DNA of 64,000 nt, taken from NCBI GenBank assembly GCA_027563935.2, contig CM050447.1:10260501-10324500 (forward strand), given 5' to 3'. This DNA is from Costus lasius. Taxonomy: Eukaryota > Streptophyta > Magnoliopsida > Zingiberales > Costaceae. Positions 33,759 to 46,462 of the stretch are shown here, one piece after another. The position numbers and the translations under genes are program-made. Each line of letters begins with the position of its first letter. Within the stretch, counting starts at the first letter, position 1. Below the pieces are notes generated by a model. It was not told the origin of the DNA. It did no database searches and was given only the letters and a program-made list of their open reading frames with translations.

Positions 33759-35050
33759 AACATTGTGTTTTTGTTTCGATTGTTTACAGCTGTTCTTTGT
33801 CCTCTTCTAATTGGGAACTAAATCTTGAAGGCGGCATGCTGGACGTGTACTCTTCAAGCTTTCGAGTTGGTTTCCAATGCCACTTTGATCCCCTCAGATG
33901 ACTTTAAATGTTTCCTGCGAGTGTCGAGAGTTAAAAACAGCAAACATATATAGAAAGGACCCTAGATATAAATATTAACAAGGATGTCTTATGATAACGC
34001 AAATTTGGGTCGCCCAATTACATGCTCATGTATTTCAGTCAACCAATCAAAATTAAATTAAATAAAAAATTCTGATTTTTGATCGAATAGTTCAGGCTAG
34101 AGTTATCTCTAGTGTTTCTATCCCAGGCATTCGGGACCAAGAACAAAACGTGTACTTAAGTCGAGCATCCCTTGGCTGTATTTGAGACTTTCGATTCTGT
34201 GAGAACCGAAAGTGTTTCTCGTCCAAAGTATCGTTGATGAACGTGCACGACCCAAGTGGTCTTGATTGGTCAATTCCTTGTTTCATCACCTGGAAGGGTC
34301 CGATCCGAGGGGCAAAATACACAGTCTGAACATCTTGATAAAAACTTAAACAAGTGCACTCCTGAGGGTTCTATTAAGTTCTTTGCATGAGCCCAGTCAT
34401 TTTTCTCTCCTCTCAAGTAACCTAAGATTTGGCATTAGATTAAAAGGCCTCTTCGCCCCATTGCAGCTTTGCAACGATACGAGGACTCCACACCTTTCTT
34501 GCTTCTAATTGGGCTTCTCATTTGACTAACAGATTTAATCTATGGCAGCAATCGGAAATCTATAACATATGTCTTTGGCAACGTCTTCAAAAGGAAAAAA
34601 AAAATTCAGCTAAACGTTTTGATATCCAGAAACAATTTTCCTCCCAATCAAATCATTAGCTTCTAAGTTAGATTGTCATCCATGCCAAGATGAAAGATTT
34701 TATTGTATCAAAAAGCTAAAGCAAGATGTAATTAGATTTCTTTTGGAACCTGGAACAATTCTTATTCTCATATAAAAGGCTATTGTCAATAAGCAATTTC
34801 TTTAAGTTTAGATGCATGCAGGTGACAGTGACACTTGGGCGTATGATCCAGATGAGCTAAAGAATGACTTTCTATTGCTCTATGAAGCTTAATATATCCA
34901 AAAATTTTGCATCCAAATTCCTTCAGGGAACATGTTCTTCCTAGGCTTGCTATTAGCTCTATTCGAGTCCTTGAGTGGTTGGTTACTATATAGAAATCAG
35001 GAATTCTTTTCTAATAAATGGGAGATTTCAAAGCCTAGACTTGGACATTT
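33759..35050. other. Intergenic, no gene recognised
   Basis: AT-rich sequence with one unplaced open stretch on - (34092-34322, reading FAPRIGPFQVM near its start). I could not identify it. It may be a transposon scrap. Confidence 0.4.
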
Positions 35051-36084
35051 ACCGCCTGTTTCATTGGAGGGATATCGGAAAGGAAAGAATTATAACTTTT
35101 TCCTTGTTTTAGAAAAGAAATCTAGGTCAATTTTTCCTCTCAAACTTTTCTCTCCAAATTAGGCAGAAAAGCTAAATCTCTCGTGAACTCTCTCCCGATA
35201 ACCTCTCTCGTGCAAAACCTACTCAAGAAACACTCGTCGCCTTCCCGATTTTCCCCTCTCGCTCATTGCCGAAGCCCTCCAAGTCCTCGCCTCTCTCCCC
35301 AACCCTCTCATTTGCTTCTCCCGTGCTCCCCTCTCCCGACTCCCCTCTCTAGCAATGTCTTCCCTCTCCTGACTCCCCTTTCCCATGCTCCACTCTCCCA
35401 ACTCCCTTTTCGACAAATCCTTCCTCTCCTGGCGGTAGTTCCCCTTCTCCTAGCGCTTCTCCCCTCCGGCAACGTCTTCCGGCGTTGCTTCTCCCTCTCC
35501 CAGTGGCAGTTCTCCTCTTCTAGTGCTTCTCTCCTCCGACGATGCTCCTCCCTTTCCCAGCGGTAGTTTTCCCCTCTAGCGGATCCTCCTTCTCTCAGTT
35601 CCTATCAACAGTAACTCTGATCCTCCTTCGTTGCATTTTGCTTAATTCATCATCTCAATGACCTAAAAATTGCATTAGCGAAAGTAGCATCACTTCAGAA
35701 AAGTAATATCTTCTCAACTCCATTTGGAGCAATGTTCATAGGTTGTTATTTGTCTTGCACATTGAGGCTTCATGCATATTAATGTTAGAGTTATTTTATC
35801 TTGTAAACAAAATACTAATGATCTGAATTAGTCAAAATCAAGTTGATTGTGTAGGTTTATGTTATTTCTTTTATATGCTAATATAATTTTACAAAAATAT
35901 GGAAGGAAGCCTTTATTATGATTCATTGAAAAATAAACTTTATTATCTTTCATTTGAGTCCAATATGAAATGTTTATGAGACATGTTTTAGATGGAATAT
36001 AGATGATTAAGCCTTATAGTATTGCTTTGATCCTCAAATTTGTCTTTTTCTCATTCGTGTTTATTGATTTATTTACTCATTAAA

Positions 36085-37422
36085 ATTTTAATCATAGGTC
36101 TCTTATCATGGCTCCAATGAGTAAGAAAGACATGCTGAAACTTTACTTGAGAAATTGAAACTTTACCTGAGAAATTGTCAAATTATATGTATATGCATAA
36201 TATGTTGTACAACAATGGATTTCAAAATCAACATACATGGATAAACCATTAAGAGAGAGTCACGAAATGAAAATTTAAAAAATTTAACTATTTCTAATGA
36301 AATTTGTCATAACATGATAAGAATGAGAGTGCATGCTTTTAAGCATTTATGTGAGCTACTATAAGGCACTACTCGAATTCGAGAAACAAAAAATTATTGT
36401 ATTCAGGAGAAAGTGGCAACGTTATTGTATTTGGTAGCTCATAATGTCAAATATTGAGAAAGCTATTCTTTTTTCTTTCATCGTGGTACTCAAACAATCA
36501 ACTATTTCACGACATGTTAAGAGCTATTATTAGCTTGACCGAGCAATTTATCACGCAACCTGATAGTTCGGTTGTTCCACCTAAGATATACAATAGTAGC
36601 AGACTTTATTCTTATTTTAAGATATGTCATCTCACAAGTAAGGTTCATATCCCATTATAACTTTTCTCATTACTAAATCAACTATATAAAGCTGTACGAT
36701 TGTCTAGGTGCAATTAATGATACACATATTCGAGTAAAAGTACCTTCTAGTGATGCACTTAAATATAAGTGAAGAAAGGATTGGCTAACGACAAATGTTA
36801 TGGCAACCTGTTCATTTGATATGAAAATTACTTATGTCCTACCTGGGTGGGAAGGGATAGTATCATATTCATGAATAATAAAAGATGCCATCAGTAGAGC
36901 TGATAATCTAAAAATTCACCAAGGTAAACTTACTTATATACTTACTTTAAAAGGGTCCCTAGTTATGCCATCAATTCTAATGTTATATATTATCCTATGC
37001 AAATACTAAGGTGATGTTGGATTTGGGATCAAAAGTTGGCTCATGACACTTTAAAGAGGAATACGATATCACTTAAAAGAGTATTCAAAACATGTTCCCA
37101 AATATGCTAAGGAACTTTATAATCATTTATTGAAAAATATTTTAGTGTATTAAAAAAGAGGTTTCTAATCATAGCAAGTGGTACAGAACCTCATTTTCGT
37201 ATACGCACACATGTTCTGATTATTTTAGCATACTATATTTTGCATTATTACTTAATGGGTGTTGATCCCAATGCTAACATAATTGCTTAAGTTGACAAGG
37301 AATTATCAAACACAATATCCAATGATGTCTTTGTTGTAGAGAGGCAAGATGAAGATGCTAAAAAAGAAGTTCTTATTAGAGATGTTATAGCTGATGCAAT
37401 GTGGAATGATTATGTATTATAA
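36085..37422 (+). pseudogene. Harbinger-type DDE transposase pseudogene
   Basis: Pieces in changing frames match plant Harbinger/HARBI1-like transposases in order. They are an N-terminal helical part (VHAFKHLCELL, then RIRETKN near 36340-36390), the first-Asp region YDCLGAINDTHIRVKVPSS near 36697, FDMKITYVLPGWEG near 36820, YHLKEYSKHVP near 37065, and the C-terminus DEDAKKEVLIRDVIADAMWN ending at 37422. Frameshifts and stops are numerous, and the Gly after the first Asp motif is changed. It is not functional. Confidence 0.72.
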
Positions 37423-37635
37423 AGAAATATGAAATGTTATTATAACTTATTTTGTTGAACTTGTTACCACTGTATTGAATTTTAATTTGTAATGCAATGT
37501 GGCATGATGTTATACTTTCATTATTATGATGAAGTTGTTATTGCTTCAATTTACTTTCATTATTATGATGTGTAGTTATTGCTTCTATCTTACTTTCATT
37601 ATGTGCTAATATATTTTTTTTTATTTCAATATAAG

Positions 37636-38662
37636 ATGAGTAAAAAAACTATTTCAACTGAAGATAAAAAAGAGACAATGTTAAATGGACTGAAGACATG
37701 AATAATGTCTTTGTAAATTCAATATTAAAGCAACAATTGAAATGATTTAGGGTTAACGATATTTTTACCTTAACCGCATATAAAAATATTTTATATGCTA
37801 AGTGACTGTGTTGAAAGATTTGTTATCCCATTGACAAAATAACATCTGAAAAATAGAATTAAAACCTTGAAAAGTAATTTGAACATATGTCATGAGTTGT
37901 TTATAAACAAGAGTGGAATCATATGAAGTTTCACATCAAAGAAGTTTAAAGCTGACAACACTGTATGGGACGAGTTTATTGCAGTATGTTATAAGTTTTT
38001 CACTTTGTTGCAATTAATTTATATGTTGTGCATGTACTTATTCAAATTATTATTTTACAAGCTAATCCTTCTATGAAGAAATGGAGAAGCACTCATATTT
38101 CTAACTAGGACAAACTTGAAGAATTATTTTTAAAGGATCGAACAACTAAAAATATGTCTAGAACAGACAAAGAATTTATTAATATATGGAATAAAGAAAG
38201 TGAAAAAACAAGTCTATATCTCACTCACTGTAGAGGCTATTGATAGTATGGCTACCGATCAAGATCAAGAAAATGAAGATATTGATGCAACAACCCCAAC
38301 TTCTATGCTGCAAGTTAAATTGAGTAGTAATACTACTTTGACATATAGGTTCAGTAAGAGAAAATTAGAGAAAATTAGATTCTCTTATGTTACACCAAGA
38401 CACAAAGGAGAAGTTCGATTTATTGATCAGTTGCATTAAAGAGAGTACAGAAGCTATATTAAAACAAGGCAATCTTGAGATCGATGAAAAAGTATATACC
38501 AAAAAGAAAATTTTTGAAGAGCTGAATAGAATTGGTGTTCCACGGGACAATATCCATTGTGCATTTATCGCACTTGCAAAGAACAAAGAAAATATACAAA
38601 TCTTCTTCACAGTTCCAGAGGAGATGCGACTTGACCTATTGAATGAGTTTATGAATGCATAG
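37636..38662 (+). pseudogene. Harbinger SANT/Myb-like DNA-binding ORF2 pseudogene
   Basis: Starts MSKKTIS and soon enters a frame reading VKWTEDMNNVFVNSIL, the beginning of the Myb/SANT-like domain of Harbinger second proteins. It continues through WDEFIA, MKKWRSTHI and WDKLEELFLKDRTTKN. The last part (38387-38662) is open: KEKFDLLISCIKEST to RLDLLNEFMNA. Frameshifts near 37700, 38200 and 38400 and an internal stop break it. In intact elements this protein helps the transposase reach the ends. Confidence 0.7.
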
Positions 38663-39420
38663 TGTGTTTAGTCTTTAGACCTTGGTGGTATGTGGATTTT
38701 ATTGGACATTGAATTTGGTGCATGGATTTTGTTGGTTTTGGTTTGTATTAGATTTGTAAGTGGACGTTGTTTGACTTTGATTGTGTTTGAACTGTTTTCT
38801 AAAATTTGCTAAATTTTAGTATGTTAAGCTTTGATTATCCATGTTATGTATTGATGATGCAATGTTATATTTTGCTCATGTACATAGGTTTCTATACATT
38901 AATAATACAGTGAAAATGTTGTCGAAATTTTTAGTAATTTTGTGAGACAACTATTTTTATGATAAATTATGAATGTATTTGTATCAAATATACTAGGGAA
39001 ATAAAAATTATTTTCTTTCTTCTTATTTTTCTTTCCATCCTTTTTTTTCTTTTCCTTCTTGTTGTCTACCCCTCCAATGAAGCAGGTTATTACTAAAGCG
39101 TCTTCTCCCAATGGCAAATTCAAACGCAGGAGCATAGGGGCAATTTTATATATTTTTTAATTAGAAAAGGATATAATATATACTTAATTTAATAGAATAT
39201 AATATTATCAGACTGTTTATACATTAATTTAATAGAATATAATAACATTTGGTAGGCATTCTTTTATTTCTATTTTTTGTGCTAGAAAACTGTAGTACTT
39301 AGATTCAAAAGACAGGCTCTTACATAGATCAACAAGCATGATGAAAGTGATAAGTATCCTCATATTATCTCATACCTCGTGGCATGACAAAGTGATTGCA
39401 GGATAGGAATTTCAAGCAAA

Positions 39421-39872
39421 TAGATCGGGAATTGTATAATTTAAACCGTGTTAATTATAAAAAAAAAACAGCAGTTAAAATCCAGCTCAAATGGACTGGC
39501 CTAAGTTAACTTTGATGGAAAGGTGAAATTACATTGAATAGTAAAAAATAAATTTTGTTTCACCTGCACAATGAACATATTTGACATCTAGAACCATGAT
39601 TTACTATTAAATAATTAATGTTGCAAGTGACCCAACACGACACGTTTAAATAGATTGGGAATTGTATAATTTAAACCATGTTAATTAAAAAAGAAGCAGT
39701 TAGAATCCAGCTAAAATGGAATGTGGTTGGAAAGTGCCCTAAGTTAATTTTGACGGAAAGGTGAAATTATATTGAATAATGGATTTTTGGTTCACCTGAT
39801 CAATGAACATATTTGACGTCTAGAATCATGATGTACTACTATTAACTAATTAAAATTGTTGCTGGTGAACCC
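39421..39872. repeat. 230-bp tandem duplication
   Basis: Two adjacent units start TAGAT(C/T)GGGAATTGTATAAT at 39421 and 39651. They share GAATCCAGCT-like sequence, GGAAAGGTGAAATTA, CAATGAACATATTTGAC and AACCCAACAC. They differ by small indels and substitutions. No coding content. Confidence 0.8.
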
Positions 39873-40440
39873 AACACATATGTGCAGTTTGTTCTAATGA
39901 CAGAAGCTCCAATCAAAGAAATAATCATATGTAGAAAACAATGCAGACAAGATTTATTTAAATGAAGCTGGCGTGCCAAAATAGCCTGAAAAGACAATTA
40001 CCTGAAAAGACGTGGATTGGCCACATTCCTAACAAGAAATTTCAAGTAATTGCGCAGCCATTTACTTGATCAGATTTAATTCAAAATTAACCAAATTTGA
40101 AATGAGTCCAACTATCACAAGGTTTTCCTCTCTTAATCTTTGAAACTAAGTCAAACTAAAGTTTTCAATCTCAGTCTCTACTGGCCTGACAATAGATTAT
40201 ATCAGTAGTAACCGTACAACTTATGCTGTACCAATACTGATTGTCTCGTACCAATATATACAACCCAAAACCTTGAGTCGAACCACATTAATGGTTATAC
40301 AAATGTGTGGATAAATACTGATTCTTGCGTAAACCACTCACATAATACACTTGCAAGTTTGAAAAATATCAACTAACTGCCCAAATCTAAATATTGCAAT
40401 ATGGATAACATAATTCATGTTTATTGAAGAAGCTCATACA
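39873..40440. other. Unassigned AT-rich DNA
   Basis: No gene or clear repeat end. The start of the outer gypsy LTR may lie here, but I could not locate it. Confidence 0.35.
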
Positions 40441-40552
40441 AAGTGCATATAAAAACTAATAGGATCAATTTCTCCTCAAATCGACATATAAAAACTAAGA
40501 TTTTCTCTTACAAAGAATAGACATAATAATAAAGGAAGGTAATAAACTTTAC

Positions 40553-40648
40553 CCTGTGAAAATCTGAAACCAGCCAGGGTATGGGCATTGGGCAGAACAT
40601 TCCTGATGCTGGGACGCGGATGTGGCGCATTCATTCTGCAGCTCAGGA
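40553..40648 (-). other. Exon-like segment in the outer LTR
   Basis: On the - strand, a CTTGTGTAG acceptor precedes and a GG/GTAAAG donor follows a 96-bp stretch that is GC-richer than its surroundings and open in two frames (one contains NECATSASQHQ). Its distance from the LTR 3' end matches that of the last CRK exon in the inserted LTR. I do not recognise the protein. Confidence 0.3.
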
Positions 40649-40699
40649 CTACACAAGAATACAATGTATCACTCTTGCTTGAAAGCATGGCCTATCAAC

Positions 40700-40702
<3 letters not shown>

Positions 40703-40746
<44 letters not shown>
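40703..40746. repeat. Homopolymer of 44 C residues
   Basis: Uninterrupted C run on +, giving a G44 run on -. It explains a glycine-rich ORF here. The length could be affected by sequencing. Confidence 0.95.
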
Positions 40747-43249
40747 ATCCCCAACCCAAATAAATAAAATAAACATTCCATGTAAGCTTCTGCATTACTA
40801 TAACTGGGTTTATTGATGCAAAACAACCATTGTGATTTCTGAAAAAAAGAAAGGCACGAAACAAACAGAATGAACGATATTACTTGCTGATTGTTAAACC
40901 TTTAATTTGTAATCCTATATGCAACGTGCTCATACGGCATCTTTCAATGATCCTCAAATATCAATTCATAAATGAAGATCGGTCAATTTTAACTATTGAT
41001 GAAATGTGGTGGCGCATCAATAACAGACAAAGAAAAAAAAAACTCCAACTAGACTTCGAAATAAGCAAACAGACGAAAAAGAAATCACCCAAATCCTATC
41101 AAAAGAGCGTAGACAAGATAGGTCAAGAAACAAAAAAATTAAAGAAGAAGGCATGGCAGGGAGCAAAAGTCTGCGTGGCAAGTGAGGGAGTGGTTTTGTA
41201 GACAAGACAAATCGAAGAAAACAACCCGACTGCCAACAAATAAGGGAGCGGATAGGCGACGAGAAAGAAAAAAGGGAGTTGTTACGATCAGTCAAAAAAA
41301 AATGAAATAGAAGAATAAAGGGGGGAGCGTTTGTTCTCATCAGATTGTGGCCTATATAAAGAAAGGCCAGCCAAACAAAAGACACGGACGTTATACCGTG
41401 AGAAGAGGGCAGAAGACAAGAAAAAAAAGAGACAGAAAGAAGACGCTGCAATACAAACACCTGGAAACGGCAAGGATCTGGAAACGGCAAGAAAATCATA
41501 AAGCTTAAACAACAAGCAGACAAAAAAATCATCAAATCAAGGGAAGCGCATGGAAAGCCTAACCTGCGCCACTAAGGAATACAGAACCAGGATGGCAATT
41601 CTCCAAAAGATGACAACGAAGAGGACAGTCTTGCGTGCGCCATTTGGGTAAAAAAATATATAATAAGAAAGAAATGAAAGCAACGACCAACTGAGAACAG
41701 AAGAGAAAAAACTGACATACACACAGGAAAGTAAAAATATATATCACCCAAATCCTGTCTAAAGGGGCTGCGGACAAGACAAAACAGAGCAAAAAGAGGG
41801 ACAAGAGAAAGCCTGCACAGCGATTAACAAAAATGAAGAAAAATGAAAGAAGCAAAAAGGAAGGCCAGCTGTATAAATAGGGCATTTTCATTGGTCGGGG
41901 AAGTATATATAAAGGAGGTTGAGGAGTAAAAGAAAGGGGAGGACGTCGTAAAAAAAAAAAGAAGAAGACACGGTAAGAGTAAAGAGGAAGGAGAAGACGA
42001 AAAGGGAAGAAGGTAAGAAAGCAAAAAATCGCCTCCGCCTGGATTTCTTAGGCCTCATGGTTGCACTAAGCAACCTGGCATCACAAAAAAAACACACACA
42101 CACCAGTCTTTTTCTTGGATCTCTCGAATTTTTTTAGGCTTCGTGAGTAAAAAAAGAGGAGAATGAAAGATGGGTGATGGGGAGTGAACGTGTGCAGACC
42201 AGAAAATCAAAAAAAAAGAAAGCCTAAAAGATGCATAAAAAGGGAAATGTGAAAAAGAGAGGAAGGAGACAAGGCCGGATAAGAGGGAAGGGAGAAGACG
42301 ACTAAAATGCCGAGAGGATCCATAAAAAGAAGGGAAGGAGTGGGGGAGAAGTACCTGTTTGAGATTTTTTTGTCTTCTCCTGGACCTCATCCTCGGAAAG
42401 TCACAACAGCATGGGCGACGGAGCGCCTCGTCAAGAAGTTCTATCAAAAGGAGGCGCTACCATCCTAAAACTGTGAAGAAGATTCCTGGTTGAGAAAAGA
42501 ACACAGCAAGAGGAGCTATGTCAAAATCCGTTAAGAAGAATAAAAAGGGATGAGGGAGCAGAGTCAAAAGAAGAGAACTCGTAAAAAAAAAGGGGGGAAA
42601 GAGCAGAACCCATGTACAGACCAAGAAAAGAAGAAGGAGAGTACCTGTCTTCTAATTTTTCCCCTTGATTTTTAATCCCGGGAAGTTACGGCAAAACTGC
42701 CGAAACTAAAAATAGCTGATGAAGATTCGCCTCCTGATCACTCCCCTGGGCTCGGGAGAAATCACAGCAGTACATGATACAAGTTCCTAATTCAAACTGA
42801 AACAAAAACTGGATTAAGAGAGGGGTTTCAACTGACAAAGATCATAAAAAATGCTGGAGTGACGAAGGTTGATTACCTAGTTTATCAAAGGAGTAATCTT
42901 GGCAAAAGAAAAGAAATTTGCTGCTGTGTTGCTGAAGCAGATTCAGGCAGCAAATAGGATCCGCTGGAGAAAACGTAGAGCGAATAACCATGAAAAAAAA
43001 TAGGGAGAAATTTCAACCAGAAGAGTTAATCACCAACATACAAAGATGGAAGTGTAAAGATGATTACCAAAGTCCGAATCCATCTTTGGTGAGTATTCGA
43101 AACCAGGGAAATTAACAAACTGGGTCAAAGAAATGATAATAGCATATACACAAATGGGAAGGATATGTTGATCGCGTGGATCAGCCCAATACAGCCCTTT
43201 TTCCCGCAATCCGCTGAGGGCTAACCGGCCCGAGGCCTTAATCTGGCAG

Positions 43250-43650
43250 CGACTAAGCATCCGGCTAGCGCAATATGACGCCATCAGCGTGAGCTTCAAT
43301 TCGCCCAAAGTTAGCGCGCCCGGATCGGCGACCCTAGCCCTCCAACTCGCTTGAGGCTCAGATCCGGCGTGAGGCTGCGGTCGCCGTGGCAGGATTCGCC
43401 GATTCCCCCCCTTCTTCTTGCTATCAACACCGCGTTCGTAATAGCTGCCGTTTGAAGCCCCGAGCTGGTATTGTTGCTGCTGCCAAAGACGGACGAACGT
43501 CCTCCGCCTCCACCGCCTCCGGAAAGCATCATCGATAAAGCTCTCCAGCGCCAGCGTCCTTTCGTCCGAAGTAGCCGCCGCTCAGATGAGTTGCTCGAGG
43601 CTCGTTCGTCACCTAAGCAAAGAAAGAAGCGTGCCCATACTGTGAACAAT
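43250..43650 (-). other. GC-rich coding-like block in the outer LTR
   Basis: On - it reads MMLSGGGGGGGRSSVFGSSN, then in another frame LSRCQIKASGRLALSGLREK and PGFEYSPKMDSDFG, with a GTAATC donor-like site at the end. Composition and the donor suggest a captured exon, but I cannot name the gene. It does not visibly match the block at 47936-48334 in the inserted LTR. Confidence 0.35.
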
Positions 43651-44509
43651 AAACTTTACTCTTTGACCAGAAATCGTGGAGTCAAAGACGTACGTGACGT
43701 TATTAATTTCTCACCCTCTTGATTTCAGTTTAACGACAACACTAAGTCAACAAAGGGGTTGCGTAACGGGCTTGAGCTGTAAATGAGCCGTTAAGTCTTA
43801 ATACGCTGTGCCAATCTCCAAGCATCATCCCCGAATTTCACCCATCAGTTGAAGCAGCCGGGGTAGGCTCCATTCTTGGGCCAAGAGCCATGAACCCAAA
43901 AGCCCGAGCTTCATTCGTCGACCACCACCATAAGAAGGAGAAAACAAAATTGGTGGAATGAAATTTGTATTGACGAAGGAGTCTGAGCCTAGTTATCCCA
44001 CACTATTGCTGGGAAAGCCGCAGAGATTAATGCGACGCTGCAGAAATTTAATGCGTCTTCTCCCACACTGTAGAAAGACGGATCAAACTTTTGATGAGGA
44101 CTGCTACGAATAAGTAAAAGAGAGGAGAAGAATTCTTACGAAAGCTTATGGACAAACTTCGCCATGGTAGAAGAAAATTCTCCTTTCTGAGCAGAACAAG
44201 AAGAACAAAAGAAATAGAAGATAATTAAGATTGCTAGGAATCCAAACCCTAATCAGACTCTAAGTGGCAGAGCGGAGCATCGTAAGTCAAGTTCTAACCA
44301 AGCCCAAATCCTAATCTGGAATTTAGAAAGGACCCGATATTGTTGGGACCCGATTCAATGAGAGCCAGGCTACCCTCTTCGGCCAAGGACAATTGGTTAG
44401 CCAACGGGCTTAGAAATCCAAAATTTGACGCGCATCGAGATTTCAAATTCATCAAACGCAATTCTAAGTTGACGACAGAATGGTCAGCAGGAAAAAATGT
44501 TAGTCAAAT

Positions 44510-45085
44510 TCCGAATCAAATTATCCATCACGCCGCAAGGCCGGATAAATCCCAAATCCAAACTATCCAACAAGTCGCGAGACCGGATAATTCAAAATCA
44601 AATTATCCATCACGCCGCAAGGCCGGATAAATCCCAAATCCAAACTATCCAACACGCCGCAAGGCCGGATAAAATCTCAAATTCAAATTATCCAATACGC
44701 CGCAAGGCCGGATAAATTCCAAACCAAATTATCTAATACGCCGCAAGGCCGGACAAAATCTAAATTTTCAAATTATCCAACACGCCACCAAGGCCGGGTA
44801 ATTTTCCTCCAATTATCAAAACAAATTATCCAACACGCCACCAAGGCCGGGTAATTTTCTCCAATTATCAAAACAATTATCCAACACGCCACCAAGGCCG
44901 GGTAATTTTTCCTCCCAATTATCAAAACAAATTATCCAACCACGCCATCAAGGCCGGGTAATTTTCCTCCAATCAGCCAACACGTCATAAGGCCGGATAA
45001 ATTTTCAAATCAAATTATCCAACACACCGTAAGGTCGGATAAATTTTCAAATCGAACTATCCAATACGCCATCAAGACCGAATGA
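44510..45085 (-). repeat. 42-bp tandem repeats in the outer LTR (about 13 copies)
   Basis: Units on + read TTATCC(A/C)A(A/T)CACGCCGCAAGGCCGG with AT-rich spacers. They are inverse and more diverged versions of the array in the inserted LTRs. Spacing varies from 36 to 46 bp. Confidence 0.85.
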
Positions 45086-45542
45086 TCTTTCAAATCCAAT
45101 ATCTAACATGCTTTAATACATTACAATGGAATATTGTTTGGGAGTGCGTACGTCGATGTTTATCATTAGGGCGTAGCTCCTCATATAACATTGTACTGCC
45201 TAGGCCGGATATTACCCAACAACGCATTCCAATGCCAAACACTCAATAAATACAAATTGCCTAAGTTGACGAAAGCTCTTTTCTTTTTACCACATATATG
45301 TCATTTCAAATCATGTATTTTCATCATGTTTATAAATGACATCGTTTGACTCACCTCTTTTATTTTGTTGCGTATTATAGATCTCTTAATCAAAGGTTCC
45401 CTAATTTTAGGGGTAATTAACAATGAGCGCTTGCGCTCATTGGAAGCTAGAACCCATTTAACAAAAAGCCTTACTAATTTAAGGTGGATTTGAAACGGTC
45501 ATAATACATTTCTCAATGTAACGAAAATGACCCCACAAATTC

Positions 45543-45560
45543 TGGCACGCCCGGTGGGGA
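45543..45560 (+). other. Primer-binding site of the outer element
   Basis: TGGCACGCCCGGTGGGGA, five bases after the LTR end. The same site is found (on -) in the inserted element. I have not assigned the tRNA. Confidence 0.75.
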
Positions 45561-45635
45561 CCTGGCTTCTCCTTTCATCTTTGAGATCTATATTACGCGA
45601 CACAAAGACTTCACATCCTTGTTCTTATACTTCTC

Positions 45636-46037
45636 TTGTTCTACACAGCAATGACAAAGAAGCTGAACATCTTTGTTGAGGATGCGTCGATCATCGTGCA
45701 TGGCGTCCAGTTTGGTTCCATTTCGGAGGAGGACGTTGAGTTCATCTACCTACCCTTCGTAGACTCTGAGAACATTAAAGGAAGGAATGCTCCGGTTATC
45801 AAGAATAAGACCTCCTTGAAGAAGAAGGAGACTACCACGAAAAAGAAAGAGCTATCAAACGCAAATAATGGGGGCATGTTCAACGAAAAGGAGGAGGAAC
45901 CGTCTTTCACTATTAACGGGGGGCAAGATCCACCAGATTATGTTCTCAAACCCTGAGAAGACAAGGAAGCAGGAACGACAAGCCTTGAGGAAGAAGGAGG
46001 CTAGGCTTACAAACAAGGTCGTTTAATCCCTGTGAAG
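45636..46037 (+). pseudogene. Outer gypsy gag, 5' part, interrupted
   Basis: An ATG at 45636 opens 106 codons (MTKKLNIFVEDASIIVHG, then a Lys/Glu-rich part) ending at a TGA (45954-45956). The same frame has a TAG farther on. It then runs into the insertion site, where the codon for Lys at 46035-46037 is the last before the 16.9-kb element. The frame matches the one that carries the gag domain after 62921. Two stops plus the insertion make this copy of gag non-functional. Confidence 0.65.
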
Positions 46038-46462
46038 TGTGGGGTCATTTTTGTTACACTGGAATGTATCATGACCGTTTCAAATCCACCTTAAATTAAT
46101 AAGGCTTTTTGTTTAGCGGGTTCTGACTTCCAATGAGCGCAAGCGCTCATTGTTAATTACCCCTAAAATTAGGGAACCTTTGATTAAGAGATCTACAATA
46201 CGCAACAAGATAAGAGCGATAATCAGATGATGTCATTTATAAATTTCATTCATAAATTTGACTTGACATGATACATATTTCGACATGATAAGAAAAAAGA
46301 GTTTCCATCATCATGGGCAATTTGTGTTCGTCGAACTTTGGCATTGTGGCGGCGTGTTGGGTAATATCCGGCCCAGGCAGTACAACGATATATCGAGGAG
46401 CTACGCCCCGATGGTAAACATCGACGTACGCACCTCCCAAACGATATCCCATCGTAATGCAT

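Larger units (their letters stand above)
35055..39086 (+). mobile_element. PIF/Harbinger DNA transposon, decayed
   Basis: CCTGTTTCATTGGAGGG at 35055 and its inverted partner (CCTGCTTCATTGGAGGG on the reverse strand, ending at 39086) mark the likely ends. TTA lies at both edges, as expected for the 3-bp TTA/TAA target of this superfamily, but the exact end is blurred. The interior holds the two genes typical of the class: a DDE transposase and a SANT/Myb-like DNA-binding protein, both with many stops. A C/T-rich stretch at 35230-35600 gives a spurious Pro/Ser/Leu-rich ORF. Confidence 0.7.
40450..45537 (+). repeat. 5' LTR of the outer Ty3/gypsy element (left end not resolved)
   Basis: The right end TGACCCCACA at 45537 is the exact inverse of the LTR edge of the inserted element (TGTGGGGTCA at 46038 and 57424) and is followed by the same primer-binding site. 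Going left, the order of landmarks mirrors that LTR: a CAATGAGCGC hairpin (45421-45442), a short block with TACGTCGATGTTTA, a 42-bp repeat array, a GC-rich coding-like block (43250-43650), exon-like pieces, the AGGCCTCAT/ATGCCAGG motif near 42050, and purine-rich stretches. The sequences are well diverged. I could not find a left edge matching TGTTGAACTG, so the start is approximate. Confidence 0.6.

Noticed and set aside
35183..35566. Pro/Leu/Ser-rich 127-aa ORF
   Set aside because: C/T-rich low-complexity DNA inside the decayed Harbinger element.
40649..40864. Glycine-rich ORF on -
   Set aside because: Created by the 44-C homopolymer.
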